Shown here one piece after another: positions 34,446 through 47,110 of a DNA stretch of 64,000 nucleotides. Made by a program: the position numbers and the translations under genes. The stretch spans positions 1,462,432 through 1,526,431 of the forward strand of contig OY848925.1 in the NCBI GenBank assembly GCA_963693285.1. The letters run 5' to 3'. The first letter of the stretch is position 1. Each line of letters opens with the position of its first letter. This stretch comes from Xestospongia muta. Its lineage: Eukaryota; Porifera; Demospongiae; Haplosclerida; Petrosiidae. The notes under the pieces are model-generated. The model was given only the letters and a program-made list of their open reading frames with translations, was not told where the DNA came from and searched no databases.

Positions 34446-35299
34446 ATGAAGATTTGTCATTTACTTGATTAAAATACTATTAATTTTATAATTCTAATTC
34501 CTTACAGAGTATATGTACAGTTGTAAAGCTACAGATGAGAAAGAACAAGATCTCTCTTGTACTTGTATAGAACTGAAGGAGAATGGAAAATACAACTGTA
34601 CTTGTTTTGTTGATGATCCACCTACTACTCCTGAAGTACATTATCTGGACTGTCTTGATGCTTTGAGGAAGGGAAAGAATGAGAGTGATGTCTATTCTCT
34701 CAAACCTGACAACATGTCACCTTTAAGGTAAAGACAGTCTATAACAAAAAGAATCTTAATGTTTATATATTGTATAGGCCTATTGTGACATGGACACTGA
34801 TGGTGGTGGATTGACTGTCTTTCAAAGAAGAATGGATGGTTCTGTTGACTTCTATCGCAACTGGACTGATTATGTTCATGGTTTTGGAAATACTTCAAGA
34901 GAGTATTAGCTGGGACTGAGAAAAATCCATCGTTTAGCTAATGGAAGTGTATCTACACAACTACAAGTTGACATAAGAGTTAAAAATGGTAACACTGCAT
35001 ATGCCAGTTACTCTACCTTTTACATAGGTGGTTCTACCACTGATTATACTCTCCATGTGTCTGGATATAACAGAACTGCTGGAGACTCACTTGCATATCA
35101 TCATCTCTCAAAGTTTACTACTAAAGACAATGACAATGATGAATATTCTGGAAATTGTGCCATTTATCTTATTGGTGCTTGGTGGTATCACAGATGTGAT
35201 TATTCCAATTTAAATGGTCGCTATCTTACACATAACGTATGGGGCACATTTAGTCAACAACCTTTATTATTTAATGAGATAAAAATTAAGGCACATTAA
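34446..35299 (+). pseudogene. Fibrinogen-domain (FReD) pseudogene
   Basis: Duplicate of the gene at 29535. A deletion joins ATGAAG directly to the first intron (atttgtcatttac), removing the signal peptide and the first splice donor. Exon 2 lacks one T (CCTTTAAG for CCTTTTAAG), shifting the frame. The Trp in GGGWTV is Leu. EYWLGL is broken by TAG at 34907-34909. The later part, including DNDND, GAWWYH and SNLNGRY, stays open. It is disrupted in several independent ways. Confidence 0.92.
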
Positions 35300-36834
35300 C
35301 AGTTAATGGACCTTTTAAAATTGTTGTTAATTTTCTGTTTGTGTTTGCATATTTCACACATGGTTCATTATCAAAGTAAAATATTAAATAAAGTTTTGAT
35401 CAATAATATATAGTAATTTAAATCATTAACTCCTTATAGTACTTTATTAGGTCATAATCAGACATGTGCTAACAGTGTCTATGTAGGGATGGCCCGAATT
35501 GGCAGAAAACAACGAATATTTTACTCAAAACTTATCAAAATCTTTGATTTCTTTCTTTCTATGATAATTCCTTCATTAAGACTCAGTTATAGGTTCAGAC
35601 AATGTTTATAAGCATCACAGACAAAGTTGCCTGATATTGGATTTGTTTAACTTTTAAACTTTGCAGCAAACTGCTTTTTAGATCATGATAACTCAATAAC
35701 CACAAACAGATTGGACACTAAATTCACAGAGGTAACATATTATACTATAAAGTATGGTCTTTTGTAGGTCTCATTTTGAGCGCATCAGAAACAAAACTAA
35801 TGATTTCAGCAGTTTACTATCGAGAGCCACTATTAGGCATTTCTTATGAATAACTAATATTAATGGAAAAAAAAACTGGAAAATAATATTTGACTGCTCA
35901 TCTAAGAGAATAGTCTTTTGACAGTAGTATAGATTATTTCCTGCTATCGTGATCAGTTTAAAATAAGATCGAAATCATTATTGTATGATTGATAAGCCCA
36001 TAACTACAAGCAAATATTTCATAGTATGTAGGTACAATTTTTCGTGAGCTGGTTGAACATGTTTGGAAGTTGCTACGACACCTTAATTGTTTCCAATGAG
36101 AATAACCAACAATATTGCCATATCAAAGATAATAAATTAACACAGTGGTTATCAAAATTATTGATGTCAGAATAGAGGTTGCACTCCAATAAGGAGTGAT
36201 ATATAATTCTGATAATAAACCATCAGTTTATTATTAGAATAGTAACATAAATCATATCAAATTGTCATCAATATTACATGACACACAATCATATAACATT
36301 GATGATCATATCAGTACATGTACATGTACATATTGTATGTATACTCTGTTCAAGTTGAATTTGACATTTATTCCAATGTTAAAATTCAGGATAGGAATAA
36401 GCTAGGGATACATGGCTTGCACCATTAATAGACCTTGCACCTCTACAAGTGTTATACAAAAACTAGAGCACTAGCTATTCTGGAAAGTAGTAAACTAGAA
36501 ATTCCATATAAAGTGAATGACATTCTTCATTTTCTAAAGTTATGTGATGTCATGAACAGCTTAGAAATACTAACATGAGTTTATATATGTACCCGCAACA
36601 GAAACAGAGTTGATTAAAAATTGTCATAAGAAGTAATAACAAATAGGGACAAAGCCAACATGAAAAACTACAGAAAGCTTCAATGCAATTTGTCAAAAAC
36701 TTTAAAGCTATAAGATCACACCCACATTATATTAATAATGCATATTTTGTCAGTATATTCTACATTCCACAAACCACTAGTCAAGTTCAACATGAACAGA
36801 ATATACTAATACAAGCTACAGTACCTGTGGCACT
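35300..36834. other. Junction between the two arrays
   Basis: 35300-36050 is the FReD 3' flank (AATAAA at 35387). 36060-36830 is unlike the rest of the window. No splice-flanked frame continuing Nup133 was recognised there on the minus strand. Confidence 0.6.
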
Positions 36835-36990
36835 GATATCACTCCATCGAGGATCAGCTGATGGTGGATCATTGAGGATGTTTTCACTGAGTCTTTTGGT
36901 AGCTATATCTCCGGGAGTATCAAGTCCATGTAAAAAAGATGCAGGAGAAAATATTCTGGAACATAATGCGGTGGCCTCAGTCTAAAGAAT

Positions 36991-37045
<55 letters not shown>

Positions 37046-40000
37046 TAATAATAGTGGGTATACCAGAGTTAAAGAGAATATAAATCCCAATAGCAGTAAA
37101 TTGACTTGAAAATTGATCGTCACTAAAATCCAACTTATTTTTTGTGATAACATATCTTACCAAGTTATTGTTGAGATATAACATGAAGGCATTTTGAAGT
37201 TGTTCAGTCTGTTCTTGCATACTCTCAGGAGGTGGAGCTGAGGAAGTGTGAGGAAGAGAATGACTTGGACCACTTGAGATAAAAGAAGGCCTACATAGAG
37301 AAAGAGAGAGAGAGAGACAGCACTACATTAAGCTGTGAACTCTTTGAGTATTACAATATGAACATGTAAAGTATTATTTGCAATATTCATAACATTTAGT
37401 AATCATATCATTATATAGTCATTATCATCTGAGAGTACAAAGATTTGATATACATTCAATTACTGTGTATATGATGAGTATATTAGTGGCCCCACCCACA
37501 TTCCCACCCACCTTGCTCTTTTAGGAGGAGAAGTAGTCTCAGATGGTGAGAAGATATTGAGAGATATGATACCATGTTGTAAAGTAAAGAACAGTAACTC
37601 TCCTTCATATACTCCTATAATGATAAAAGAGATAAAGTCATCATATTAAATTGAATATAAATATTAGAAATATTGGCATAATTTATAATATATTGCGTAT
37701 ATACATATATAGTATATATAGTATATGTGTACACACACACACACACACACAAATACATATATGCATTGGTTAAGAACTAATTTTAAAACCACTAGTGCAT
37801 TCTCACTGTCAACCTATTTTAAAATAGGCTACAACTTTGCTATCATGAAGTCTAATATATATACAATATTGTATTAGCTGACCTGATCCAATGATAGCAT
37901 TAGGTTTATGGATGTCTACTTTATCAAGTGCCAGTTCAGAACGAGACTCACTCTCATTAAGTCTCTTTACTATATAATAGACACAGAACAAATTATCATA
38001 ACAATACTGTAGTGAATGGCATATAACTAGCACTTACATAAAACTGGTAATAATATATTTCTGTTGTAGACAGCTAGTTGAGATGAAGCGACACAACCTT
38101 GTAATAGAAAGCTTAAAATATGAGCTTCAGAATCAGGCTAGAGTGATAATATACAATGAAATATCCAAACAGAACATTAATGCATTAAATTTATACATCT
38201 AACATAATAATTATGAACAGTATCATGTGATATTGGCTCTATGAATTGCTGGTCCGTCAATTTAATAGATTGATACCAAAGAATATAATATTACAACATA
38301 TTACCTGATAGGGTTGTTGATATTGGAGTTCAGTTAATTTGTCAGTACAAGAGAGTGGTGCAGTGTCCAGTAAAGAAGGCAGTGTAATAAGACCATATTT
38401 TATAACAGTTGAATTAGCTACTGCAAATAATATAACCACACCCTCACTGTAAGTGAGATAAGAGAATAATAGCTTAGCACAACAAAATTTTTAAGTACAT
38501 TTACTTTAAATTTAATTTGTGTCATGTGACCTATTGTACCTAAACCCCACCCCTAAAACTTCACAAATTTTAAAGCATAAGCATCCTTTCTATCAATGTG
38601 TATTACACTGTCTACATGTATTCTATGATATAGTTACATGGAATATTACTCAAAAATTTGAATGTTCTATTCTCAAATGAAGACAAACAAGCCCCACTCA
38701 CTAACTAAGTCTATGGATGGTAACTTACTTTGTAGCTTCCAAATCAAGTAGCCACACTTTGTGTAATGCTGCATCAGCAAACTACATGGATTATATTAAT
38801 AATAGAAATTAAAACAATTTCTATATTGTACAGTAATATATTACTTATCTTAAGCCTACTATCAAGAACTACAAGGATTGCTATAATTTGTATGTGCAAA
38901 TTTCTACTATCACTAAGTGTAAATCTTAAAGTTGTTAATATATTCTATAAACAAAGAAGACATTTGGTCAACCAAACATGTTGAACAAAATTATAAACAA
39001 GAATCTAACTTTAAATCATCCTAAAATTGTTTTCATGTTATTGTTGCTGCTATCAGAGACTGGATTGTTGCTAACTTTGTAGACTAAGTTGGAAAAAGCT
39101 ATGGAACTGCTCAAAGATGTTTTCTTTAGTTACAGAATTCAGAAGCTTCAATCAGTCAGGTCTAGTTCAAGGTAAAAGTAATGATATTCATTGGTTGCTG
39201 TGTGTGTCAGTGGTACTTATATTGGGTCATTCATTGTCACACACAACAATACAATAAAAGGATGAAAACAAACATACCAATATATATAACCACCAATGTA
39301 CATTACAACAGTGAACCACATTAGACTTTATCACAACTGTTGTGTTAATGGGTGTAGCTGATCAAGCTTCAAAGCTTCTAGCTAGCTAGCTTGTTTTTCT
39401 GGCTTCTAATATTTTGTATTCTCTCTACTAGTTGTCCAGTTTTAAACACTCAAACATTTATTGTTACATGACATATTGATACAATAATGAGAAGACTTTT
39501 AATATCATTATCAAATATAACTAACCCATTCCTCTTCCTGTACACCATCTCTGATCAATGTATGTACATCAAATTCTAATAACATTTCCTATAAAATAAA
39601 ACACATCATATAAACACAAAGTATTCAACCACATAACTACACTGAATGAAATCTATTATAATATAAAGCTGTCCACATTGTTGACTGTGTAATACACAAA
39701 TAACATTCCCTGACAAGTTTCAAGACTGGCTGCCTCAAGGAATAAGTAATAAGATTATGTATTATTGATATATATATATATATATATATATGCATGCTCT
39801 TTGAATTTTTAAAATCACAACTTTAGTATGTCATCTACATTGACACGATATATATATAGTAAAATCAATACTATTAGTGTGTTATAGCTAATATATATAA
39901 TAAACTGTCAAAACATGTACAAACTTGATGATTTTGATGTCATTTTAGAGAACTAATTAACTAATTATTAACACAATTGATCTCAAAATGATAATAATAT

Positions 40001-42084
40001 GATATAACATATTATTTTATGTACCTGATCTTGTTCTAAAGTTGACCGCACTCTCCAACATTGTATATGTGTATTAGTTAATACATGTACAATACTAGAA
40101 GAGGAAATATACCATTAGATACATTATATGTTAATGTGTGTGTGTGTGTGAGGTTAGTATAAAACTTACTCACAACAGTGTTCAATACTGTACCAAGTAA
40201 CAAGTTGAACTGCTTCCTATTAAATGTAGTAATATAAAATAATAAAATGACAAGGGCAAGCCTTAACATGTTCCACTACACTTTCACAATTAAATTGATA
40301 TAGATTGGAAACATAACTATTAAGAGATAAGCCATTAAGTAAATTATGACAAAGGATGTTAAGATAATTAAACCAACAAGAATGACTATTAGAAAAATGT
40401 AGTTTTATTAAGTCAGGTACTGGAACCACAAGAGTACAAGAGCACATGTTTAGTTGTGTTTACAGAAAATACATCACTCAGTGTTTAGATAATTATGAAA
40501 CTTGAAGAAAGCAGAGGAGATAAATTTAAAATAATTAAAAGAGCAAAAGGAAGTGCACAAGGTGACTAGAGGAATACAAATGTAAAAGATATCAAAGACT
40601 AAGCTAGAAAGTAAGTAGCACAGAAATTATGCTAAAATTTATTATTACTTTGGCCAGATCAATACCATAATTATCATTATATCTAGTATATTACTTTGTG
40701 AGGCAAACCCTGCATATCTATATATTCCTAGTTAAGTAAAAGATAAAAGAAAAGTGTGGGATATGTACAAGCATGCCTCATGAAGTAAATATCACATTGA
40801 TACTATTATTATTGAGATAATTCAAGTACATTTAACCTTTTTTGTAACAGTTTGTCCTCCAAATAAAAGACAGGAGACACGTTTACTAATACCAGATAAT
40901 ACTCCTTGGTTTGGGACCAATGGTACAACAATGAGAGGGTCCTAAATTAAGACAAACAAACTTGAAAATAGTTACACAATAACTGTGAATATTACATATT
41001 ATTATTAAATATACACATGTACATTTATAAAGAATGATTTATGTACCTGTGATGAAGGTAACCTCAACAAGAACATATCTCCAGAAGTACTTAATACTAT
41101 ATATCCATCAGCTCTCTAGACAGATAAAGATATAAGGATAATTTGATGTTCTTAGTCACTGACTTGTAGCTTTGTAAGAGAATGTACTCGTTCACCTCCA
41201 AGTTCTAGTTTAAGTTCTCTATATGGAATATCTTCAGACACACCTCTCCAATAACGAAGGGAACCTTCAGGAGATATCGCAAAAACCCCATCACTAGAGG
41301 AAAGAGAGAGAGAGAGGAGAGGTAAATAGATCTAAACCTATACAGACATACTCACATATTGGAAGTACCAGGTGTAATATGAATATCAATTAACATAGCA
41401 TTCCATCTGGCAACAGAATTATTAGTGGGTAATGTCAACCGATAACACAAAGTCTACATTAAAAAAAACACTCAGTATATATTGTAACTAATATAACTAA
41501 AAATTAACATACTGAAGGTTGTTTCAAGGAGTGCCGCCAAAAATAAACTCGTTGGCAACTGACAAGCCACGCCCATCCAGATTCATGAATTTTCAATGAT
41601 GTTCCTACAATATTATGTACATGTAATAACAGGTTTATACAATAGTACTGTCTAAATACATATCTAATATTAACCCTTTGTAGACTTAAAACAATTGTTA
41701 ACACTAAACAATTCATACACTGTTACCAAATAAATATAAGAGGTAAGGGGTGGAGCTACAATTTAATATGGCTGTCTAGCTACTTTATAAATACCAGAAC
41801 TGTCATGTCGTAAAACTTCTTGTACTTGAACTGGAACAGGTGAGTTTTTGGCTTTTATTATATGAACATCAGTTTCTTCTAATACATCTTCAGCCACCAG
41901 TGACCTAATAAATCAATTAGGCAATAATTAACAGGAACATCCTCACACTTTGATATATACTGATATAATTTATTTACTGTCTGAGACTAGAGGGAGTCCT
42001 TCCTCGAGGAGAACTGAGGAAACTAAGTCTTCCTGTCACTTGAGGACTCGACAAACCAAGAGAATGACCACGTTTTTGAAACAT
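36835..42084 (-). CDS. NUP133: Nup133-like nucleoporin, N-terminal half only
   Basis: Minus-strand gene with about 19 short exons. The first seven I could phase exactly: 41978-42084, 41795-41904, 41513-41604, 41356-41453, 41164-41293, 41047-41115 and 40837-40941. Later coding pieces lie near 40.7, 40.65, 40.2, 40.05, 39.56, 38.75, 38.3-38.45, 38.1, 37.9, 37.55, 37.16-37.29 and 36.84-36.98 kb. Diagnostic segments: MFQKRGHSLGLSSPQVTGRL, ESGWAWLVSCQRVYFWRHSL, DGVFAISPEGSLRYWRG, GVLSGISKRVSCLFGG and PPSADPRWSDIS. These cover the vertebrate Nup133 beta-propeller and the start of the helical region, roughly residues 1-560 of about 1150. A normal donor follows the last piece, but no further exon was found before the collagen array. 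Role by homology: Y-complex of the nuclear pore. Confidence 0.8.
36992..37053. repeat. (AAT)n microsatellite
   Basis: About 20 trinucleotide units with one interruption (aacaat), in a Nup133 intron. Confidence 0.95.
37727..37751. repeat. (CA)n microsatellite
   Basis: About 11 CA units in a Nup133 intron, beside (TA)-rich sequence. Confidence 0.9.
39040..39420. repeat. Dispersed repeat in a Nup133 intron, shared with the collagen array
   Basis: GCTATGGAACTGCTCAAAGA and the following cttcaatcagtcagg-type segment match 4040-4160, 19320-19480 and 25860-26020. The right part (39340-39420) matches 28280-28370 in reverse orientation. Probably a non-autonomous transposon family. Confidence 0.6.
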
Positions 42085-42277
42085 TACTATACTTGGTTCA
42101 AATACACGTGTCTTGTTTGAACTCCCAGACCGCCCATTGGAATAATTATATAATTTTAATTAATAACAATTAAAATAACTGGTTAATTAATGGCAACTAG
42201 CAACATACATAATAGCAGTCTAGACTAATATATAATATATTGTACACACTCTACATTGCAGCTCGTTATAAATGTTC

Positions 42278-45200
42278 TTAATTGTCATCACCATTATGAT
42301 GACCATTATTCTCAGTATCAGACAAAACAGGAGGAGACAATGTTGCTGACAACTCATCATCATCTACTTCAGTCCCTTCTCCCTACATAATACCAAGTGA
42401 TACTAACTTTAACAAAACAACAAAATGAACTGATTACTAATACCACTATTAATATTACAAGGCTCTTCTTGATAAAATATTTAATTTTTTGAAAAATTAT
42501 GGTTGGGGACATTTGCTCGTTGGGGCCAAAACATGTTACCATGGACAACTAATATGTAAGGTAGACTACTATATGTGTCTGGTTCATTCTATCAAGTATT
42601 GGTAAGATGGTTATTTAAAATATTATTTTATAACTAACTACATGTAACTAACCAGTGGAACTCCAGAAAACTGTGGCTCTTCATTACAAAACTTAATAAA
42701 ACCTCTAAACCAACATATCAATGAATAAATACAACATTTTATAATATGTACTTTCTAATAGCTTTGATCATTGTTTCATCTTTGTTAGATTTACAATACA
42801 CTCTATACTCATACTCTTGAAATACTCCAGGAAGCATATGGGATCTCTGAAAAAGGTACAGACAAAATAGAACATCTTACTATATTAGGAACCTGTTCTT
42901 GAATAGTTTTAGTGCCTCTGTTGGGTGATAATTTTCTGTAAAACCAGACCATATCCAATGGATTATCTTCACCCTTTCCATAGTTGAATTCAACAAGCTA
43001 TCATTAAAATAAACATATATGCATCAGTAATGATATTACTTACATCCACATATATTTCTTTTTCCACATCATTTGGATTAAGATCACTCCCTCCATTGCA
43101 TGCTTTCTGAGCAATTAACTTTATAGTACCAGACTAAATAAATACAAAATTTAGATACAAATATCTGATTACAACACATACAAAATCAAAATGACTCATT
43201 TCCTCAGGAAGTTCTTTCCACAAAACAGAATTAATGTATCTATACAGATCTCTTTTTTCAACTCGTTGAAGTAAATCTCTTGACTATTATTGAACTGGCT
43301 AGTCAATCATACTTGTACTCCAGCACTTACCTCCTTAAGTTCAGGTCGAGGATCCACTTTTATTAACTGTAGAACACTGTCTGTCAATAATGTGAAAGCA
43401 GCCATATCATCAATAGTCTCTGATAACTTCTTAAGAGCACTATAGAAACAAGATACAAATACTCAGTAGAGTCTATTACCAACTTGTTTTCTCCTGGTAT
43501 TGTAATGAACTCATCAGCTTTTATCAAGGCATCTCTAATCCTTATTAAAACAAATAAAGTAAATAATTAACTTTGCAGTGATATATATACATACAAGATT
43601 TCAACAGCACGTTTTGTCTTGTGTTTATAAGCATGTCTGAACAAATAATTACGTGTCTCAAACAACTGGTATAAACTACTCATTTCCTAAATTCATAAAT
43701 AAAGAATTATTATTCAAGTCATCAGTAACTCTTATAACATATAGTACCTTCTCTCTAGGACAAATATGATATTTATCATCATCACACTTGATAACTCTTG
43801 AAAACTGAATGTAACGTCTGTAATGATATATATGTAGTATATTTAAAATGCAAGTCTTCATTATATAGGTTTAGACAAACCTCCAATCAAAAGCAATTTC
43901 AATTCCCAAACCAATACAATCTCGTGCAATGTAATCCATTTTGTCAACATCAATACCATTAAGGCCATTGGCAACAATCTGATTATAGAAATGATTTTAA
44001 CAATATCATTACATAGAAATTGATGTTTGTTGTACAAACCTCATATAAAAATGACTTTTCTGCTGGTCTAGCCTTAACAATTAAAATTATATTGTTAAAT
44101 AATAACTATTACTTCTTAATTTATTATACTTGATCATGTTTTCCAGTCATCAGTTCTTCAATAAACACTTTATCTTTCTCCCAGTCTAATCCATATTTTT
44201 GAAACTGAGATGATAGATTATTGACCTTCACAAGGTGATCCAAAAGCTTAACTGAAGCTTCTTCATGCTAAATAAAACAGTAACTTTAATTCAGTAAAAA
44301 AGAACATTTTACCTTCCAAGTTTTAATTGAAAGTGGATCTGGAACTTGATCTGGTAGTGTTTGTCTTTTGAGTACCTTTGGAATGAAGAGATCCTGAAAC
44401 AAATGAGAGAGAGGACCATGTCCTATGTCATGACAAAGACCAGCAATTTTAACACAAAGTATATCACATTCATCAATACATAGCTCAGGTTGTCTAGATT
44501 GAAGACTTTCTACAAACACACCAGCCAAATAACATACACTAAAGGAACAATGTATTATACATAATATCAAGTATTTTGACATTACCCAATGCTGTGTTCA
44601 AAACGATTATGTGATGCTCCTGGATAAATATAGTATACACCACCTATATTGTATTAAAATATGGGATATTGAAAGTTATATCACATTATTATTACTATAT
44701 AACATAACTTAAATTGGGAACACATACACACAATAATAATACATTACAACTCATAACAACATTACTATATCACTACTTACCAAGTTGTTTGATATCTCTT
44801 AAACGCTGGAACTGAGGAGTATCAATAATTTTGACAAGTAAAGGATGAAGTTCAATAGGACCATATAAAGGATCTTGAAAAACCTACACCATTAAAATAT
44901 GATCATACTATATGTCCAAGGTACTATTATCTGTCTACTTTAGATTTTGTGGCCACATTATTCTTTTTGAGTTCTTCAATAACTTTTAATACATCATCTC
45001 TGTCACCTTCAGCACTGATAAATATGAATTGAGTAAATTACAACAATACTCTTACTTTATTCCCATTCTTTGAAGTTTGTCATGGCTCCAATCATACTTA
45101 TGAACTATATGTTTGCCATTAATTTTATGAGCTATTATATAATTGACAAGGAAGTTAGCACAAATAATTGCTTACTTCGAAAAGCCATAACAATTTCATT

Positions 45201-45287
45201 GTCCAGTCCATTATCTTGTAAATACCTTACTACATCATCAGTAGTCCATTTTACCACTAAACCTTGAGGCTGAGTTGGAAAAGCCAT
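42278..45287 (-). CDS. SAMHD1: SAMHD1-like dNTP triphosphohydrolase, copy 1
   Basis: Nineteen exons give 598 aa in a continuous phase: 45176-45287, 45056-45131, 44939-45014, 44781-44883, 44586-44643, 44313-44538, 44130-44267, 44040-44072, 43881-43978, 43748-43817, 43595-43686, 43484-43540, 43331-43439, 43182-43283, 43044-43133, 42893-42997, 42752-42846, 42653-42704, 42278-42382. A SAM domain (~1-85) precedes the HD domain. Residues matching human SAMHD1: GTP-site D109/Q114/R117 (DTPQFQRLR), R136/H139 (HNRFEHS), H178-D179 with H182 and H187 ([11 protein letters not shown]), H218, and D286/K287/Y290/D294 ([13 protein letters not shown]). The C-terminal tail is acidic with an SPP motif. Role by homology: hydrolysis of dNTPs to nucleoside and triphosphate. 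It ends 194 bp from the Nup133 start on the same strand. Confidence 0.9.
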
Positions 45288-45361
45288 TACTCATCTGACA
45301 AACAAATGAAAATCATGTGTAAGCCCACTTGTGGGCATGTGGTTACATTATAATAATACTA

Positions 45362-45389
45362 CACGTGATGAACCAACGTCATTATATAG
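45362..45389 (-). promoter_or_regulatory. Candidate promoter of SAMHD1 copy 1 (E-box, CRE half-site, TATA-like)
   Basis: CACGTG at 45362-45367, CGTCA at 45377-45381 and TATATA at 45384-45389, about 75-100 bp upstream of the ATG. The order is kept in copies 3 (56088 onward, CRE site changed to CATCA) and 4 (61731 onward). Copy 2 has lost the E-box. Confidence 0.45.
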
Positions 45390-47110
45390 TAGTATGATGT
45401 ATAATTACTATACTGACAAATAATTATAGTGAAAAACCATTGTTATGACAGCATTATCAGTTATGAGTAAATATCCAGGTATCATTAGTCTAGGTTTCTG
45501 ACCTTAAAAATGCTCATTTCAACTCTTATCAAGAATCAAAGAGTACTGATTACGAATTACTAACCAAATTCTTATGTAGATTAAAGACTTTTGTATCCAA
45601 TTAGCTACTTTGTTTCTTAATGATCCTCAAAAGAGCAATAATGGCCTCATATAACTCATGCATGACTATAAAATTTTACTGACACAGTTTTAAACGGTTA
45701 CAAACAGCCTTTAAACTATGCAATGTAACCTAATTCATTCATTGTCACAAAGAAGGGATGGGATTACAAACTCATTAAAAAATACAGCATATATTCTAGT
45801 TATAGCATGCATTTAGACACATGTATCAAACTATGATAATACTCACAGTATACAGTTGACGTTCCTTGAACTTAAATGGAATTACTGATTCTTTGCTTTC
45901 GAGCATTATTGAGCTCTACTGAGTCTTATTTGTCCAATTTCGAGCACTTATTGATCATCAAGGCAAATTAGTCCCCGCAGCAGAGGGTCAATATTGTAGT
46001 TAGGGTCCTCCAACGAGGACTACTTATGACCTCAAATGACCTTGTTTTATAGCAAAATGGAGAATGAAGAAAGCTATATTTTTGAACTATTTTACTGAGC
46101 TGGTATACAGCAATGAAATGTTAATAGAAATATTGGAGGACATTTCTTTGAAATCATGTTTGAAGGTTGCAGCAATTGTAATACTACTTTTCTGATGAGC
46201 TATCAAAGCTGTAAACAATGTAGAAAGGTAATTGTTGTTTAACTGGTAGTAAGTCCATACTTCATTGTCTATATATTTCCTAGTTTATATAGACTAGCAA
46301 ACTGCACTTAGAACAGTAATAGTTTATTTGCATATTAAAGGCCACGGATTCAGCTCAGACATGGTGAGTATATAGAACTTAAAAGGGTCACATGCAAACA
46401 CAGAGGCAGAAAGTTCTTCAACCTTGCTGTATATGAAGTAGTTTAATTATGTATAACAGGTGTGGCTCAAAAGGTCTCTCAAATTTTTCCTATCTGTCTA
46501 TTTTCTGCTTTGTTTTTGCTTTAGTTTTGTCATATTAATGGTTTTGCAGTAAATCAATATTTTATAAGCTTATAAATATACAAAATAGGGCGTCTACATG
46601 TGTATTGCCAGAAATATCATCTTGAAAAAGTTGGATACTTTTCAAGATGATGCAGAGATTTCTGCTTCCATGTCCATGGTCCTTTAATGTGGAAGTAAAA
46701 TGGGTGTTGCCTAGTATAGGTAGCAAATGGCTAGTATCATACATTGCTTCTTAATGATGGATAACTATGCAGCTGAATATTTTTTTGCATTTATCTACAA
46801 CATTTTCCTTAATCCATGACATCTATATAAACTTGATAGGGAGAGGGAAGTTTGTATTTACAGGTACCAGTATGCTGCAAAACTAATTGCCTCAGTCAAC
46901 AACAATATAATACGAAACATTACCAAACTTCATTCAAATACACATGTCTTGTTTGGACTCGTTCCCAGACTGCCCATTGGAATAATTATATAATTTTAAT
47001 TAATAACAATTAAAATAACTAGTTAATTAATGGCAACTAGCAACATACATAATAGCAGTCTAGACTAATATATTGTACACACTCAACATTGCAGCTCATT
47101 GTAAATGTTC
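45390..47110. other. Intergenic between SAMHD1 copies 1 and 2
   Basis: 45400-45500 resembles the upstream region of copy 3 (56120-56210). About 45500-46925 is not recognised elsewhere in the window. 46926-47095 matches the 5' flank of Nup133 exon 1 (42100-42270), but the Nup133 exons themselves are gone. The minus-strand ORF at 46562-46744 has no recognisable domain. Confidence 0.6.

Noticed and set aside
43480..43540. Donor AACAAGTTG|GTAATA for SAMHD1 exon 12
   Set aside because: It puts the next exon into a frame with an immediate stop. AACAA|GTTGGT restores the frame, and copy 4 has GTTAGT there.
46562..46744. Minus-strand ORF between SAMHD1 copies 1 and 2
   Set aside because: No domain, no duplicate and no splice or promoter context.
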